A stretch of DNA of 64,000 bases from Flavobacterium terrae (GTDB lineage Bacteria; Bacteroidota; Bacteroidia; Flavobacteriales; Flavobacteriaceae): contig NZ_FQZI01000003.1 of the NCBI RefSeq assembly GCF_900142035.1, positions 62,001 to 126,000 of the forward strand, given 5' to 3'. A program made the position numbers and the translations under genes. The first letter of the stretch is position 1, and each line of letters starts with the position of its first letter. The notes beneath the pieces were generated by a model that was not told where the DNA came from, did no database searches, and saw only the letters and a list, made by a program, of their open reading frames with translations. Below are positions 49,920-59,893 of this stretch, one piece after another.

Positions 49920-50333
49920 TTATTGATTTAATTTAAAAGTAACATTTATTTTAGTATTAAGTAATTTAGAAATTGGACAATTAGTTTCAGCATCTCGAAC
50001 TAATTCTTCAAATTTAGAATTATCAATATCTGGAACTTTAGCTGTTAAATTCAAATTTGAAGCTACAATACTTCCATCTTCAAAAACTATCTCACAATCC
50101 GTTTTTAATTCTTCAGCAGTAAAACCAGCGGCTTGCAAATTAAAAGCCAATTTCATAGTAAAACAACCTGAATGTGCAGCACCAATTAGTTCTTCAGGAT
50201 TAGTACCAACTCCTTCCTCAAATCTTGAACTAAAGGAGTATTGTGTATTATTTAAGACTGTGCTTTGTGTGGTTAAGTGACCTTTCCCATCTTTTCCTGA
50301 GCCATTCCAAACGGCTGTTGCTTTTCTTTTCAT
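49920..50333 (-). CDS. OsmC-family thiol peroxidase
   Basis: The 137-residue protein has both redox cysteines of OsmC/Ohr proteins: GAAHSGCFTMKLAFNL (about residue 56) and DAETNCPISKLL (about residue 121). These reduce organic hydroperoxides with a dihydrolipoyl or thiol partner in the cytoplasm. The LEEGVGTNPEELIGAAHSGCF segment is typical of the OsmC subgroup. Length normal. Confidence 0.93.
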   Translation of the reverse strand: MKRKATAVWNGSGKDGKGHLTTQSTVLNNTQYSFSSRFEEGVGTNPEELIGAAHSGCFTMKLAFNLQAAGFTAEELKTDCEIVFEDGSIVASNLNLTAKVPDIDNSKFEELVRDAETNCPISKLLNTKINVTFKLNQ

Positions 50334-50393
50334 GTGTTTATTTTTAGTAGTTTTTATTGAAATCTAAATTTACGAAATTTGTCCAAGCAAAAT

Positions 50394-50422
50394 ATATAAA
50401 AAAAGACCTCATTGAGGTCTTT
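50394..50422 (-). terminator. Terminator of the catabolic operon
   Basis: On the minus strand AAAGACCTC pairs with GAGGTCTTT and is followed by T's, just after the maleate isomerase gene. Confidence 0.82.
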
Positions 50423-50443
50423 AAATATTATAATAGTTGCAGA

Positions 50444-51208
50444 TTAATATTTCCCGCTTAGCAATTCACCTCCAATAGGTGCTTTAGCTTCGATTCCTAA
50501 TTTTTTCATCATTTCGTATGTTGTACAAACTGCAGCTGAAGTTACTGGAATACCAATTTCTTTCTGAATTAAATCAATCGCTTCCAATGAAGGCATTTGC
50601 ACACATGCCGAAGCTACTAAAACATCAACTCCAGTTAAATCTAGTCTTTTATAAATTTCCAGTAAACTCATTGGGTCTTGAGCGGCTACTTCTAAATTAT
50701 CAGGGATTTCCAATGCAATTGAATCAACTACTTCAAATCCTTGATGTTCAATATAATCCACAACTAAATCAGTCAACGGACGCATATATGGAGTGATAAC
50801 CGCCACTTTTTTAGCCTCTAAAACTTTCAATCCATTAATCAAAGCTCCAGCCGAAGTTACAATAGGAGTAGGGAAGTCGTTTGCAACAGTTTCTTGATGT
50901 AAATTCACTTCCGAGACACAATGATAACCACGTCCCATACTCATAATCGCTACTAAACATGCATAACCCATAACATCTACATGCGCATCTGAAAGTTCTT
51001 GCGCACATTTTAAACTCATGGCATCCATTGCTTCCAATTCTTCTTTGGTTACTTTTTTCATTCGCATTCTACTACTATGAAATGTAAAACGCTCCAGCAA
51101 AATAGTCTCGCGTGAACGGAAAACAGCTGGAATTTCGGTTTCCATGGTAACATTTGAAGAAGGAACTATTTGTCCTATTCTATATTTTTTCATTTTATTT
51201 TTTTGCAA
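50444..51208 (-). CDS. Maleate cis-trans isomerase (Asp/Glu racemase superfamily)
   Basis: The 254-residue protein has the two-domain racemase fold with its pair of cysteines: VMGYACLVAIMSMG (about residue 82) and LVASACVQMPSLEAID (about residue 202). RIGQIVPSSNVTMETEIPAVF at the start is typical of maleate isomerases, which make fumarate from maleate. It closes the 12-gene operon whose earlier genes cleave gentisate. A maleylpyruvate hydrolase plus this enzyme would bypass glutathione-dependent maleylpyruvate isomerase. Related arylmalonate decarboxylases are an alternative. It overlaps the methyltransferase gene by 14 nt. Confidence 0.82.
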   Translation of the reverse strand: MQKNKMKKYRIGQIVPSSNVTMETEIPAVFRSRETILLERFTFHSSRMRMKKVTKEELEAMDAMSLKCAQELSDAHVDVMGYACLVAIMSMGRGYHCVSEVNLHQETVANDFPTPIVTSAGALINGLKVLEAKKVAVITPYMRPLTDLVVDYIEHQGFEVVDSIALEIPDNLEVAAQDPMSLLEIYKRLDLTGVDVLVASACVQMPSLEAIDLIQKEIGIPVTSAAVCTTYEMMKKLGIEAKAPIGGELLSGKY

Positions 51209-51824
51209 TTAGTATTAAATCTGTTGTTTCAGTTCCATTATGCTCTGGGAACTTTTTGTGCTGTAAAGCTATTATTGAAAAACCATTTTGAATCAAAGAT
51301 TCCGTTAAATAATCTTCTTGGTGATAATGAATAAAAATTTCGTCACCAGTACTTCCTTTTTTTAATCCTGATTTGCTGTAGTCATCTTCCATTGTACTTA
51401 AATATAAAATACCATTAGAATTTAGACATGCTGAAGCGTCTTTAATCAATTGTATAGCATCTTCTTTTGAGAGATAAGGCAATCCAAAGCCACACATAAT
51501 GCCGTCAAAAGTCTTATTCATTTTTAAAAAATCACGACAGTCTAATAACTGAAAAGTCGCTGACGGGTTGTTCTTTTGGGCTAATTCAATCATGTTCGGT
51601 GCCAAATCTATTCCTAAAACCTCAAAATCGGGACGTTTCTGTAAAAGATATTTAGTTATATTTCCAGGACCACAAGCAAGTTCTAAAACTGATGGATTTT
51701 CTTTTTGAATTGAATCACAAAATAAGTCAAAAGTATCGTTGTACAAATCAAAATCCATGAATCTATCTTGGTAAAGACTTGCACATTTATCGAAAACTTC
51801 GACCGCTTTTTGTGTCTTATTCAC
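51195..51824 (-). CDS. Class I SAM-dependent methyltransferase
   Basis: The 209-residue protein has the Rossmann motifs VLELACGPGNITKYLL (motif I, about 45-60), VLGIDLAPNMIELAQKN (II, about 69-85), FQLLDCRDF (III) and DGIMCGFGLPYL (IV). It methylates an unknown small molecule. It lies inside the gentisate operon, 11 nt after the hydrolase gene, but is not needed for the core pathway; it may act on a phenolic substrate or side product. Confidence 0.85.
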   Translation of the reverse strand: MNKTQKAVEVFDKCASLYQDRFMDFDLYNDTFDLFCDSIQKENPSVLELACGPGNITKYLLQKRPDFEVLGIDLAPNMIELAQKNNPSATFQLLDCRDFLKMNKTFDGIMCGFGLPYLSKEDAIQLIKDASACLNSNGILYLSTMEDDYSKSGLKKGSTGDEIFIHYHQEDYLTESLIQNGFSIIALQHKKFPEHNGTETTDLILIAKK

Positions 51825-51835
51825 TTTAAGAATTA

Positions 51836-52744
51836 TTATATTTCCTTGATAGTGTTGACAATAGTTCCGATGCCTTCTACTGTAGCCTCAACTACATCAC
51901 CATCATACATCCATTCTTGAGGATCACGACCAGCACCAACACCAGCTGGTGTTCCTGTCGCAATGATATCCCCTGGTTCCAAAGTGAAAACGATACTCAA
52001 ATCTTCAATCAAATCATTGATATTAAAGAGCATGAACTTGGTATTCGAATTTTGTTTTTCAATACCATTCACTTTCAACGATAAATTCAAATTATGAGGA
52101 TTTTCAATTTCATCTTTAGTAACTAAAATTGGTCCCATAGGAGCGAAAGTATCTTGACCTTTAGAAACAATCCATTGACCTTCACGACGACAATCGCGTG
52201 CAGAAATGTCATTAATTACAGTATAACCAAAAACATAATCTAATGCATCTTGTTTAGTTACATATTTTCCTTTTTTACTAATAACAACTGCTAATTCACA
52301 TTCCCAATCTAGTTGTGAAGTCAATTTTGTGTTTTTAATGATATTTGTATTTGTTGCCGTAACCGTTGTTGGTGGTTTCGAGAAAATGATTGGTTTTGTT
52401 GGTAATTTCCCAGTTGTGTCTAATGTTCTCGCACTTTCTGCAACATGTTCTGTGTAATTTAATCCAATTCCAATGATATTTTTTCTAGGCTTTGGTATTG
52501 GTGCCAAAAAAGTCACTTCATTTATATCATAAGCAATTTCATCAAATTGTTTTTCACTTGTATCAGCAATTAAATCATTAATTTCAGCAATAACGTCAAA
52601 GCCCATGTCGATTAGTTCCAACATAGTTTTTGGCAATGGAAAGTTGGAAACATCTCCAAAATCTTCCATGTCAATTACTTGGTTGTTGTGAATAAAGCCT
52701 AATCTTGGTTCTGAACCTTCAATTGAATAAGTAAGTAATTTCAT
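51836..52744 (-). CDS. Fumarylacetoacetate hydrolase family: maleyl/fumarylpyruvate hydrolase
   Basis: The 302-residue protein has FAH motifs: GIGLNYTEHVAES near 98, KPPTTVTATNTNII near 123, the metal ligands in DWECELAVVISKKGKY near 143, NDISARDCRREGQWIVSKGQDTFAPMGP near 180 and GDIIATGTPAGVGAGRDP near 265. It hydrolyses the ring-cleavage product of gentisate to pyruvate and maleate or fumarate with Mg2+. It directly follows the gentisate dioxygenase gene with a 17-nt gap. Since a maleate isomerase is encoded at the operon end, maleylpyruvate is the likely substrate. Confidence 0.88.
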   Translation of the reverse strand: MKLLTYSIEGSEPRLGFIHNNQVIDMEDFGDVSNFPLPKTMLELIDMGFDVIAEINDLIADTSEKQFDEIAYDINEVTFLAPIPKPRKNIIGIGLNYTEHVAESARTLDTTGKLPTKPIIFSKPPTTVTATNTNIIKNTKLTSQLDWECELAVVISKKGKYVTKQDALDYVFGYTVINDISARDCRREGQWIVSKGQDTFAPMGPILVTKDEIENPHNLNLSLKVNGIEKQNSNTKFMLFNINDLIEDLSIVFTLEPGDIIATGTPAGVGAGRDPQEWMYDGDVVEATVEGIGTIVNTIKEI

Positions 52745-52761
52745 TATATTATAAGTATGTT

Positions 52762-53871
52762 TTATTCTAAAATTTGATTTCCATTATTGTCTGAATACAC
52801 TCTTTCCTGATACAATCCTAATCCTTCGATTACAGGTAAATCATTAAAAGAAAACAAGCAAGCGTCTTCGGTATTTGAAGCATTATGATGCTCATGCCAA
52901 GCCCATGATGGTACACAAAAAATGTCTCTTTCTTTCCAATCAAATCGTTTTCCGTTAATTATGGAATAACCACTTCCTTTTGCACATTGATATACAAAAG
53001 AACCAGTATGTTTATGTGCTTTACCTTTAAAACCAGCAGGTAACAACTGCATTGAAGCACCCATGGTTTGCATTACATGACCACCTGTCAACGGGTTTGA
53101 ATACTGCATGATAATTCCGTCGAAAGTCGAACCTTCATTAACCTTAGTAGCTTCTAATAAAGCTGGATACACTTGCTTCCAAGAATACTTGAATAATGGA
53201 GAATAGGGCTTATCCCAAACTTTATCTGCTGGAATAATCCCAGCACCACCATACGATAATGGCAAATAATTAGTTGGTGCTTGCAAGGGTTGTTTTCCAT
53301 CATAAACGGCATAATCATTCGCTTCTAAAGCATTTACTAATGGAATATCTAAGCCATCTTGCCAAACACAAGTTTTACCATTTTCTGCAACACCATGTTC
53401 GTGCCAAGCAGAATTTGGTGTAATTACAAAATCGTTTACTTCAAAAGTTACTTTATTTCCATCCACAACAGTATAACCACCTTCACCTTCCATAATGAAA
53501 CGTAGGGCAGAAGCTCTATGACGATGTGCTGATGTACTTTCGCCAGGACGTGTTACCTGAATTCCAGTATACAACCACCCAACTGCAGCAGAAACATCTT
53601 TACGCTTATCATTTACTAAATACACTACACGTCTTCCGGCTTGTTCAGGAGTAACCAAATCAGATGATTTTAAGACCAATTCTCTTAAGTTTTCATACTT
53701 CCAGAGCATAGGAACCGAAGAAGTTCTTGGTTCCCAAGGTTCAATATCGTTAGCTACTGTCCATAATGCACCAGCTCCTAAACCTTCTAATTCTTTATAA
53801 TAAGCTTCCAGTTCTGGAGTATCTTGCACTCGTGCACGACCAATTACGTCGTCGCTATATTTATTTTCCAT
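52762..53871 (-). CDS. Gentisate 1,2-dioxygenase
   Basis: The 369-residue protein is bicupin. The first cupin holds SAHRHRASALRFIMEGEGGYTVVDG (about 116-141) and WHEHG, the second KAHKHTGSFVYQCAKGSGYSIING (about 283-306) and the final WAWHEHHN. This arrangement is typical of gentisate dioxygenases, which cleave gentisate between C1 and C2 with Fe(II) and O2 to maleylpyruvate. 1-hydroxy-2-naphthoate dioxygenase is a related alternative. Length normal. Confidence 0.92.
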   Translation of the reverse strand: MENKYSDDVIGRARVQDTPELEAYYKELEGLGAGALWTVANDIEPWEPRTSSVPMLWKYENLRELVLKSSDLVTPEQAGRRVVYLVNDKRKDVSAAVGWLYTGIQVTRPGESTSAHRHRASALRFIMEGEGGYTVVDGNKVTFEVNDFVITPNSAWHEHGVAENGKTCVWQDGLDIPLVNALEANDYAVYDGKQPLQAPTNYLPLSYGGAGIIPADKVWDKPYSPLFKYSWKQVYPALLEATKVNEGSTFDGIIMQYSNPLTGGHVMQTMGASMQLLPAGFKGKAHKHTGSFVYQCAKGSGYSIINGKRFDWKERDIFCVPSWAWHEHHNASNTEDACLFSFNDLPVIEGLGLYQERVYSDNNGNQILE

Positions 53872-53930
53872 ATCTATTTTTCAAAACATTAGTCGTAAAA
53901 TTACGATTTATCTTCTAACTTTTTAGGTGA

Positions 53931-55253
53931 TTATTCTTTATTTGATTTGATTCTGAGTGCTAAAAAAACGGGATACGAAAGTAAAGTGATGGTACCAATG
54001 ATAAGAAAACTTTTACTATCGCTGTAAGCAAAACCTATAAACAAAGCAAGGGAAAATAAGATCATCAATATTGATGTATATGGATAACCCCAAGATTTAT
54101 ATGGCCTTTCTAAATTAGGTTCAGAAAAACGCAATTTTATCAACGAAATATAAGTCAATCCCCAAACAGTGATGGCCATAAAAGTTGATAATGAAAACAA
54201 AATTTCGAAGGTACCGATGCAAATTAGACCAAAAGCAAATAGTGAAGAAACTAGCAACGTAACTATTGGAGTTCCACTATCATTGATTAAAGTTCCTTTT
54301 TGAATAAAAAAACCATCTCGACTCATTCCATACAAAATTCGTGAAGGCATCATCATATAAGCATTTAGAATACTGATAATAGAAAAAACAGCAATAACAG
54401 TAACCACTAAAGAGCCTTTTTCTCCAAAAACAACTTTAGCAACATCTGAAGCCGCTAAAGGTGAATTAGCAATGTTAGATATTGGTAAGACATCCAAAAA
54501 TGCCATATTGATAATTATATATATAGTAATCACAACAAACGCACCTAAATACATTGATTTCGGGATATTTTTACCTGGATTTTCATCTTCTTCAGCAAAA
54601 AAAGAGGCTGCATTCCAACCATCATAAGTTCCCAAAACCAGTTGTAACGATTTAAAAAAAGAAATAATAACACTAGCTTCTAATAGTCCAGATGTTTTTT
54701 TTATTGGTTCAATTTTAATACCTGTATAAGTAAAGCAAGCAATAATTAATATGACAAACAATATCACTTTGATAATACTAGAGATTTGTTGTACAATGCT
54801 TCCGTTTTTAATTCCGGTCGAATGAAGCAGTGTAAAACCTACTAGGAATGCAATCGCAATAACAGTTGTCCTGTTTTGCCATTCCGGAATGAGAATTACG
54901 ATATACTCACTAATAACAATACAAAAAAATGCAGGCGCAATTGCATTGGAAAAATAGTCAAACCAACCCGTTATAAATCCAGCATAATTACCAAAAGCAC
55001 GCTTCACATAATTATAAGAACCACCAGCTTTGGGCAACATTGTGGCTAATTCTGCATAAGTTCCAATGCCAATCAAAACGTAAATACCACCCAATAACCA
55101 GCAAGTAATGATGAGCCAATAGTCATTTAACATTCCAGCAATTGTTCCTGGAGTTCTTAATATACCTACACCTATTGTTCCACCAATTAGAATAGCAATT
55201 CCGAAACTAACACCAAGTATTTTTTTTAGTTGATTTGGGGAATTGTTCTCCAT
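53931..55253 (-). CDS. APC-superfamily amino acid/organic acid permease
   Basis: The 440-residue membrane protein has about twelve hydrophobic segments and the APC signature at the N-terminus (GIAILIGGTIGVGILRTPGTIAGML, residues about 15-40), followed by AELATMLPKAGGSYNYVKRAFG (about 67-88). It imports an amino acid or aromatic acid at the inner membrane. In this operon it likely brings in the pathway substrate or a nitrile/amino precursor. Substrate specificity cannot be read. Confidence 0.88.
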   Translation of the reverse strand: MENNSPNQLKKILGVSFGIAILIGGTIGVGILRTPGTIAGMLNDYWLIITCWLLGGIYVLIGIGTYAELATMLPKAGGSYNYVKRAFGNYAGFITGWFDYFSNAIAPAFFCIVISEYIVILIPEWQNRTTVIAIAFLVGFTLLHSTGIKNGSIVQQISSIIKVILFVILIIACFTYTGIKIEPIKKTSGLLEASVIISFFKSLQLVLGTYDGWNAASFFAEEDENPGKNIPKSMYLGAFVVITIYIIINMAFLDVLPISNIANSPLAASDVAKVVFGEKGSLVVTVIAVFSIISILNAYMMMPSRILYGMSRDGFFIQKGTLINDSGTPIVTLLVSSLFAFGLICIGTFEILFSLSTFMAITVWGLTYISLIKLRFSEPNLERPYKSWGYPYTSILMILFSLALFIGFAYSDSKSFLIIGTITLLSYPVFLALRIKSNKE

Positions 55254-55267
55254 AAGTGTGTTTCGGT

Positions 55268-56248
55268 TTAATTTTTATTAAACTCTTCGTGATTATCAAT
55301 AAATGTTATTTTTCGTGTTGGAGCAATATTTACTCTTAAATCGAAAATATCAAAACGGTTGTAATGTCCTAAAATGTCGTGCATTTGTTTCGGTTGGATG
55401 CATTTTGCCAAATCAATATCGGCGTACACAATTCCTTCGTCGTCAATCAAAGGCTCACCGATTACAGCACCATTTGGCCCAATAAAACCTGAAAACGCAG
55501 AATTTTTACGTGTTAGTAATTCTTCAATATTAGGAACATCATCTTTCAATGCATCCATAATTTCTTTTGAAATGGTCGAACAAGAAACAATAGTAAATAA
55601 TTTACCTTCAAAAGAATGCGCAGCAGCACGGATCTTAATGGCTTCCGCCATATTGTAATCTGGTGGTGCAACTGGTAGGGAAATGTAATTCGCTATGTGT
55701 ATCAATTCACCTTGAGAAAGCAATGTAAAACGTGCTAATGTATTGGTGTTTTCACCACAAGCCAACGTTCCAATTGGACCAATTTCGGTATCATATACTT
55801 TTAAAGAAGAACCGTCACCCGAAGTCCAGGTTAGTTTTTCTGCCCATGTAGGAACCAATTTACGGTGTATTCCAATTAAATTTCCGTTGTTGTCAATGAT
55901 TAAATTGGTATTGTAAATTTCACCGTAACTATTGCCACGTTCATTAACTCCAATGACAATGTGAATATCGTTGTCTTTGGCTGCCTGATACAATCCTAAC
56001 ATGTCGGCATCTTCAGTGGTTACGGAACTTTTATACAATTCTTCGTACCATTTGCTTCCCTGAACCGGTGTCATGACCCAATTCCAATATGGATAACCAG
56101 CAACGAAAACTTCCGGAAAAGCAATAAGTTTAGCACCATTAGCCGCAGCTTCCTGAACAAAGGTAATGGCCTTGTCAATTGTTTTTTCAACATTTAAAAA
56201 AACGGGCGACGTTTGAACAGTTGCGGCTTTAAATTTTTTAAATTCCAT
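55268..56248 (-). CDS. Nitrilase
   Basis: The 326-residue protein shows the nitrilase triad: Glu in LIAFPEVFVAGYPYWNW (about 46), Lys in GIHRKLVPTWAEKLTW (about 133) and Cys in GTLACGENTNTLARF (about 169). CGEN plus PTWAEKLTW is the pattern of true nitrilases that hydrolyse nitriles to acids and ammonia rather than of amidases. Within the operon it could produce an aromatic acid from an aryl nitrile for the CoA ligase. Neighbouring permease and thioesterase genes are 14 and 9 nt away. Confidence 0.88.
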   Translation of the reverse strand: MEFKKFKAATVQTSPVFLNVEKTIDKAITFVQEAAANGAKLIAFPEVFVAGYPYWNWVMTPVQGSKWYEELYKSSVTTEDADMLGLYQAAKDNDIHIVIGVNERGNSYGEIYNTNLIIDNNGNLIGIHRKLVPTWAEKLTWTSGDGSSLKVYDTEIGPIGTLACGENTNTLARFTLLSQGELIHIANYISLPVAPPDYNMAEAIKIRAAAHSFEGKLFTIVSCSTISKEIMDALKDDVPNIEELLTRKNSAFSGFIGPNGAVIGEPLIDDEGIVYADIDLAKCIQPKQMHDILGHYNRFDIFDLRVNIAPTRKITFIDNHEEFNKN

Positions 56249-56257
56249 TGGGTTTTA

Positions 56258-56680
56258 TTAAGACATTAAATAGAAAGCAATTTTGTTTCGGGTTTCATCG
56301 TTGAATGGTTCCGATTTAATCGTTTTTCGATCGGGTTCAATGGTTACATTTACCAGAGTAACTTCTCCTTCCAAAATAGTTTCGTTATCCTGATTTTTAA
56401 ATAGAAAGCCACAAAGCAGGGAAGAAGAACGCAATTCCTTAACCCATAATTCCTTCGTTAACGTTTCACCAAGTCTGGCCGCTTTTTTAAATTGAACTTT
56501 TAAATCAACAGTTGGAATACCATTCGATTCATGCATTTTATGAAATGGGCGGTGCAAAGCTTCTTCAAACCAATCTTCCACTAAAGCATTTAGCATTTCT
56601 AAAAATCTTGGATAGAACACAATTCCTGCAAAATCAATATGTTGGAATCGTACTTTTTCTTGTTTAATGAAATAATTCAT
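56258..56680 (-). CDS. Acyl-CoA thioesterase, 4-hydroxybenzoyl-CoA type
   Basis: The 140-residue hot-dog protein starts NYFIKQEKVRFQHIDFAGIVFYPRFLEMLNALVEDWF, the signature with the catalytic Asp in HIDFAGIVFYPR (about 14-25). These enzymes release hydroxybenzoates from CoA. In this operon it should liberate gentisate from gentisyl-CoA made by the hydroxylase, so linking the CoA stage to gentisate 1,2-dioxygenase. Confidence 0.88.
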   Translation of the reverse strand: MNYFIKQEKVRFQHIDFAGIVFYPRFLEMLNALVEDWFEEALHRPFHKMHESNGIPTVDLKVQFKKAARLGETLTKELWVKELRSSSLLCGFLFKNQDNETILEGEVTLVNVTIEPDRKTIKSEPFNDETRNKIAFYLMS

Positions 56681-56692
56681 AGTATATATTTT

Positions 56693-58273
56693 TTAAAATT
56701 GATTGGCAGATGCTTTCTTCCAAAAGTACAAATATTCTTTGGGAACTGTACTTTCGTTTAGTAAACAACCTGTTACAATTTCAGGATACATTTCATAATA
56801 GGTTTCAATTTTGGTACTTCCTGTTCGAGCACTAATAACAGTTCTGTCTACTTCATCTGGATGGCGTAATCCTGCTGAAGCCATCAACTCCATAGCGCTT
56901 TTAACGGTTTCATGTTGAAAGCGAGCTACACGAATACTTTTCTCTTCCGGAACTAAACCTTTTGTTAAACTAGGATCTTGTGTTGCAATACCTGTTGGAC
57001 AAGTATTTTTATGACATTCTAATGCCTGGATACAGCCTAATGCAAACATCATTCCGCGAGCAGAATTGCAAACATCAGCACCAATTGATAAACATTTAAT
57101 TATATCGAAGCCAGTAATTACTTTTCCGCTAGCTATAATCTTGATTTCATCTTTAATACCAAACCCATTCAAACAATCGTAAACAAAGGCTAATGCTTCA
57201 CGCAACGGCATGCCCACATGATCGGAATATTCCTGTGGTGCTGCTCCAGTTCCGCCTTCACCACCATCAACGGTAATGAAATCAAAATACGTTTTTGTTT
57301 CCACCATTGCTTTACAAATGGATATAAACTCTGATTTGTTTCCTATACAAAGTTTCATTCCTATAGGTTTTCCTCCAGAACCCTGACGTAATAATTTTAT
57401 GAATTCCATTAATTCCAGTGGAGTAGAGAAAGCCGAATGACGGGGTGGCGAAATAATGTCATTTCCCTTATTAACCAAACGAATGGTTGCAATTTCATCA
57501 GTAACTTTTTCTTTTGGTAAAATTCCACCATGACCTGGTTTTGCACCTTGGGAGAATTTCAACTCAATCATTTTTACATTATCTAAAGTGGCGCGTTTTG
57601 TATATTCATCATATGAAAACTTACCTTCTTTATCGCGACAACTAAAATAACCTGTTCCGATATTCCAAACAACATCACCACCTTGTAAATGATAAGGAGA
57701 AAGACCTCCTTCACCAGTATTATGATAAAAACCACCTTCTTTTGCACCATTGTTCAAGGCTATTATGGCATTCTTACTTAAAGAACCATAACTCATTGCA
57801 CTTATATTGAACAAACTCGCCATATAGGGTTTTTCACATTGCGAAGAGCCTATCTTTACTTTTGGATTGGCGTCTATTTCTGCAAATGGTATAGCTTTAA
57901 TACTATGATTGATCCATTTGTAACCAGTTTCATAAAGATTCAATTGAGTTCCAAAAGGCATCGTATCAATTTCTTTCTTACTTCTTTGATAAACAATACT
58001 TCTTTGCAAACGATTAAATGGCTTTCCATCTGTATCGGTTTCTATAAAGTATTGACGCATTTCTGGACCAATTGATTCTAACAAATAACGCATTCTTCCA
58101 AGTAATGGAAAATTACGGCGAATCGTTTGCTTGGCTTGATACATATCGTAAATGCCCATGATTACTAAAGGGACAAATGTTAGAAGTAATAAGCTAAACT
58201 TCCAGTTTACAAAAATTAGCATTGCCGTTAAAGACAAGATTGTAAAACTTATTACTAAAAATGCTTTTCTCAT
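56693..58273 (-). CDS. Glutamate synthase-like FMN protein with N-terminal membrane helices
   Basis: The 526-residue protein has two membrane segments (about 3-22 and 26-43) and then a TIM-barrel domain of the GltB central/FMN family: NISAMSYGSLSKNAIIALNNGAK near 155, GGLSPYHLQGGDVVWNIGTGYF near 185, GAKPGHGGILPKEKV near 235, FITVDGGEGGTGAAP near 330 and CHKNTCPTGIATQDPSLTKG near 420, where Cys residues could bind iron-sulphur. Such stand-alone proteins have an uncertain role. Membrane anchoring and operon context point to electron transfer or ammonia handling in the catabolic pathway, but this is inference. Confidence 0.82.
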   Translation of the reverse strand: MRKAFLVISFTILSLTAMLIFVNWKFSLLLLTFVPLVIMGIYDMYQAKQTIRRNFPLLGRMRYLLESIGPEMRQYFIETDTDGKPFNRLQRSIVYQRSKKEIDTMPFGTQLNLYETGYKWINHSIKAIPFAEIDANPKVKIGSSQCEKPYMASLFNISAMSYGSLSKNAIIALNNGAKEGGFYHNTGEGGLSPYHLQGGDVVWNIGTGYFSCRDKEGKFSYDEYTKRATLDNVKMIELKFSQGAKPGHGGILPKEKVTDEIATIRLVNKGNDIISPPRHSAFSTPLELMEFIKLLRQGSGGKPIGMKLCIGNKSEFISICKAMVETKTYFDFITVDGGEGGTGAAPQEYSDHVGMPLREALAFVYDCLNGFGIKDEIKIIASGKVITGFDIIKCLSIGADVCNSARGMMFALGCIQALECHKNTCPTGIATQDPSLTKGLVPEEKSIRVARFQHETVKSAMELMASAGLRHPDEVDRTVISARTGSTKIETYYEMYPEIVTGCLLNESTVPKEYLYFWKKASANQF

Positions 58274-58275
58274 AA

Positions 58276-59868
58276 CTATTGTTTTAATTTAAATCGTTGA
58301 ATTTTTCCCGTTTCCGTTTTAGGCAAAACATCGATAAAATTTATTATTCTTGGATATTTATATGGTGCAGCTACTTCCTTGAACCATTGCTGAATAGATT
58401 TTGCTAATTCATCTGTTGCTTTATCTTTTTCTTTCAAAACAATGTGAGCGCACACCAGCATCCCACGCTCTTCATCAGGCAATCCAACAACTGCACATTC
58501 TTGAACTTCTTCATGTGTTAAAAGTACACTTTCTACTTCAATTGCTGCAATATTATACCCAGATGAAATAATCATATCATCACCACGAGCAACAAACCAA
58601 AAGTAACCTTCTTCATCTTGACGAAAAATATCACCAGTTAGGTTCCAGCCGTTTTCTACATATTCACGTTGTTTTTCTTCTCGATTAAGATATTTACATC
58701 CAGTAATCCCTCTAACGGCTAATCGTCCGGATTCATTTCTTGGAACTTCATTACCTTGAGTATCGATAATTTTAGCTTCGTATCCTGTTATGGCAACTCC
58801 TGTTGAACCAGGTTTCATATTCGATTCATTGGAAGAAATAAAAATATGAAGCATTTCGGTAGCGCCGATGCCATCAATAATTTTTAATCCTGTAGTATGA
58901 TACCAGTCTTCCCAAACCTTTAATGGCAAGGTTTCTCCAGCTGACACACATTTGCGTAAACTTGAAATATCAAAATCATTTGCTTTAGAAGTTAAAACTC
59001 TCCAAGCTGTTGGTGCTGTAAAACAAGTTGTTACTTTATAATCTTGAATTGCCTGTAACAGTAAATCCGGAGTTGGTTTTTCAATTAAAAAAGTTGAAGC
59101 TCCAAAATACATAGGAAACAATACTAAACCACCCAAACCAAAAGTAAACCCTAGAGGTGGACTTCCTGTAAAAATATCATTTGGAGTAGGTTGTAACGAA
59201 TATTGTGGAAAAGCTTCGCAAATATTCAACACATCTTTATGAAAATGTGCTGTCATTTTTGGCAATCCTGTTGTTCCGGAAGTAAAGCCAATTAAAGCAA
59301 TACTATCGGATTTTGTATGATAATTGGAGTAGGATTTTGGTTTGTTTTGCATCAAATCTTCCAACTCTGCATTTTTGTAATAACAGGTTTTCTTTAAAAA
59401 TGGAGATTTTACCAATTCCATTTCTTCTGCTAAAGAACTGTCACATAAAACATGAGAGATTTTCGCACAGTCGATAATGGTTGTCAGTTCTTTGGAACGT
59501 AGTAAAGGCATAGTAGCCACCACAATTCCGCCAGCTTTTAGGATCGCATACCAACAAGCAACCATCATAGGATTGTTTGCTGAACGAATTAAAACGCGAT
59601 TTCCTGATTTTAGTCCTAAATCTTCCGTCAAAACATGAGCAATCTGATTCGCTTTCTCAAACAAATCATTATAGGTCCAGCGTTCTTCAAAAGTCTGAAT
59701 ACAAACCGCGTCGCCGTGACCATTTTGAATATGATAATCCAACAAGCGCTCCACGCAGTTAAGCATTTCCGGGCGGTTGAATTGTGGTAAATCCAAAAAA
59801 GCATAATCCGGTTGTAAAGCCAGATTTGGTAAACTATTGTGAGCGAAATTATCTTCGTAATGTTTCAT
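58276..59868 (-). CDS. Aryl-CoA ligase (benzoate / 2-aminobenzoate / salicylate type)
   Basis: The 530-residue AMP-forming ligase has the P-loop-like IGFTSGTTGLPKMT (about 193-206), GATEMLHIF near 338 and TGDIFRQDEEGYFWFVARGDDMIISSGYNI near 410-440, with the C-terminal PKTETGKIQRFKL lysine. It resembles benzoate- and 2-aminobenzoate-CoA ligases that activate an aromatic acid with ATP and CoA. It lies 25 nt downstream of the hydroxylase-reductase gene and is the entry enzyme of the route. Confidence 0.88.
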   Translation of the reverse strand: MKHYEDNFAHNSLPNLALQPDYAFLDLPQFNRPEMLNCVERLLDYHIQNGHGDAVCIQTFEERWTYNDLFEKANQIAHVLTEDLGLKSGNRVLIRSANNPMMVACWYAILKAGGIVVATMPLLRSKELTTIIDCAKISHVLCDSSLAEEMELVKSPFLKKTCYYKNAELEDLMQNKPKSYSNYHTKSDSIALIGFTSGTTGLPKMTAHFHKDVLNICEAFPQYSLQPTPNDIFTGSPPLGFTFGLGGLVLFPMYFGASTFLIEKPTPDLLLQAIQDYKVTTCFTAPTAWRVLTSKANDFDISSLRKCVSAGETLPLKVWEDWYHTTGLKIIDGIGATEMLHIFISSNESNMKPGSTGVAITGYEAKIIDTQGNEVPRNESGRLAVRGITGCKYLNREEKQREYVENGWNLTGDIFRQDEEGYFWFVARGDDMIISSGYNIAAIEVESVLLTHEEVQECAVVGLPDEERGMLVCAHIVLKEKDKATDELAKSIQQWFKEVAAPYKYPRIINFIDVLPKTETGKIQRFKLKQ

Positions 59869-59893
59869 TGTTGCTAAGTTGAAATCTTCTAAA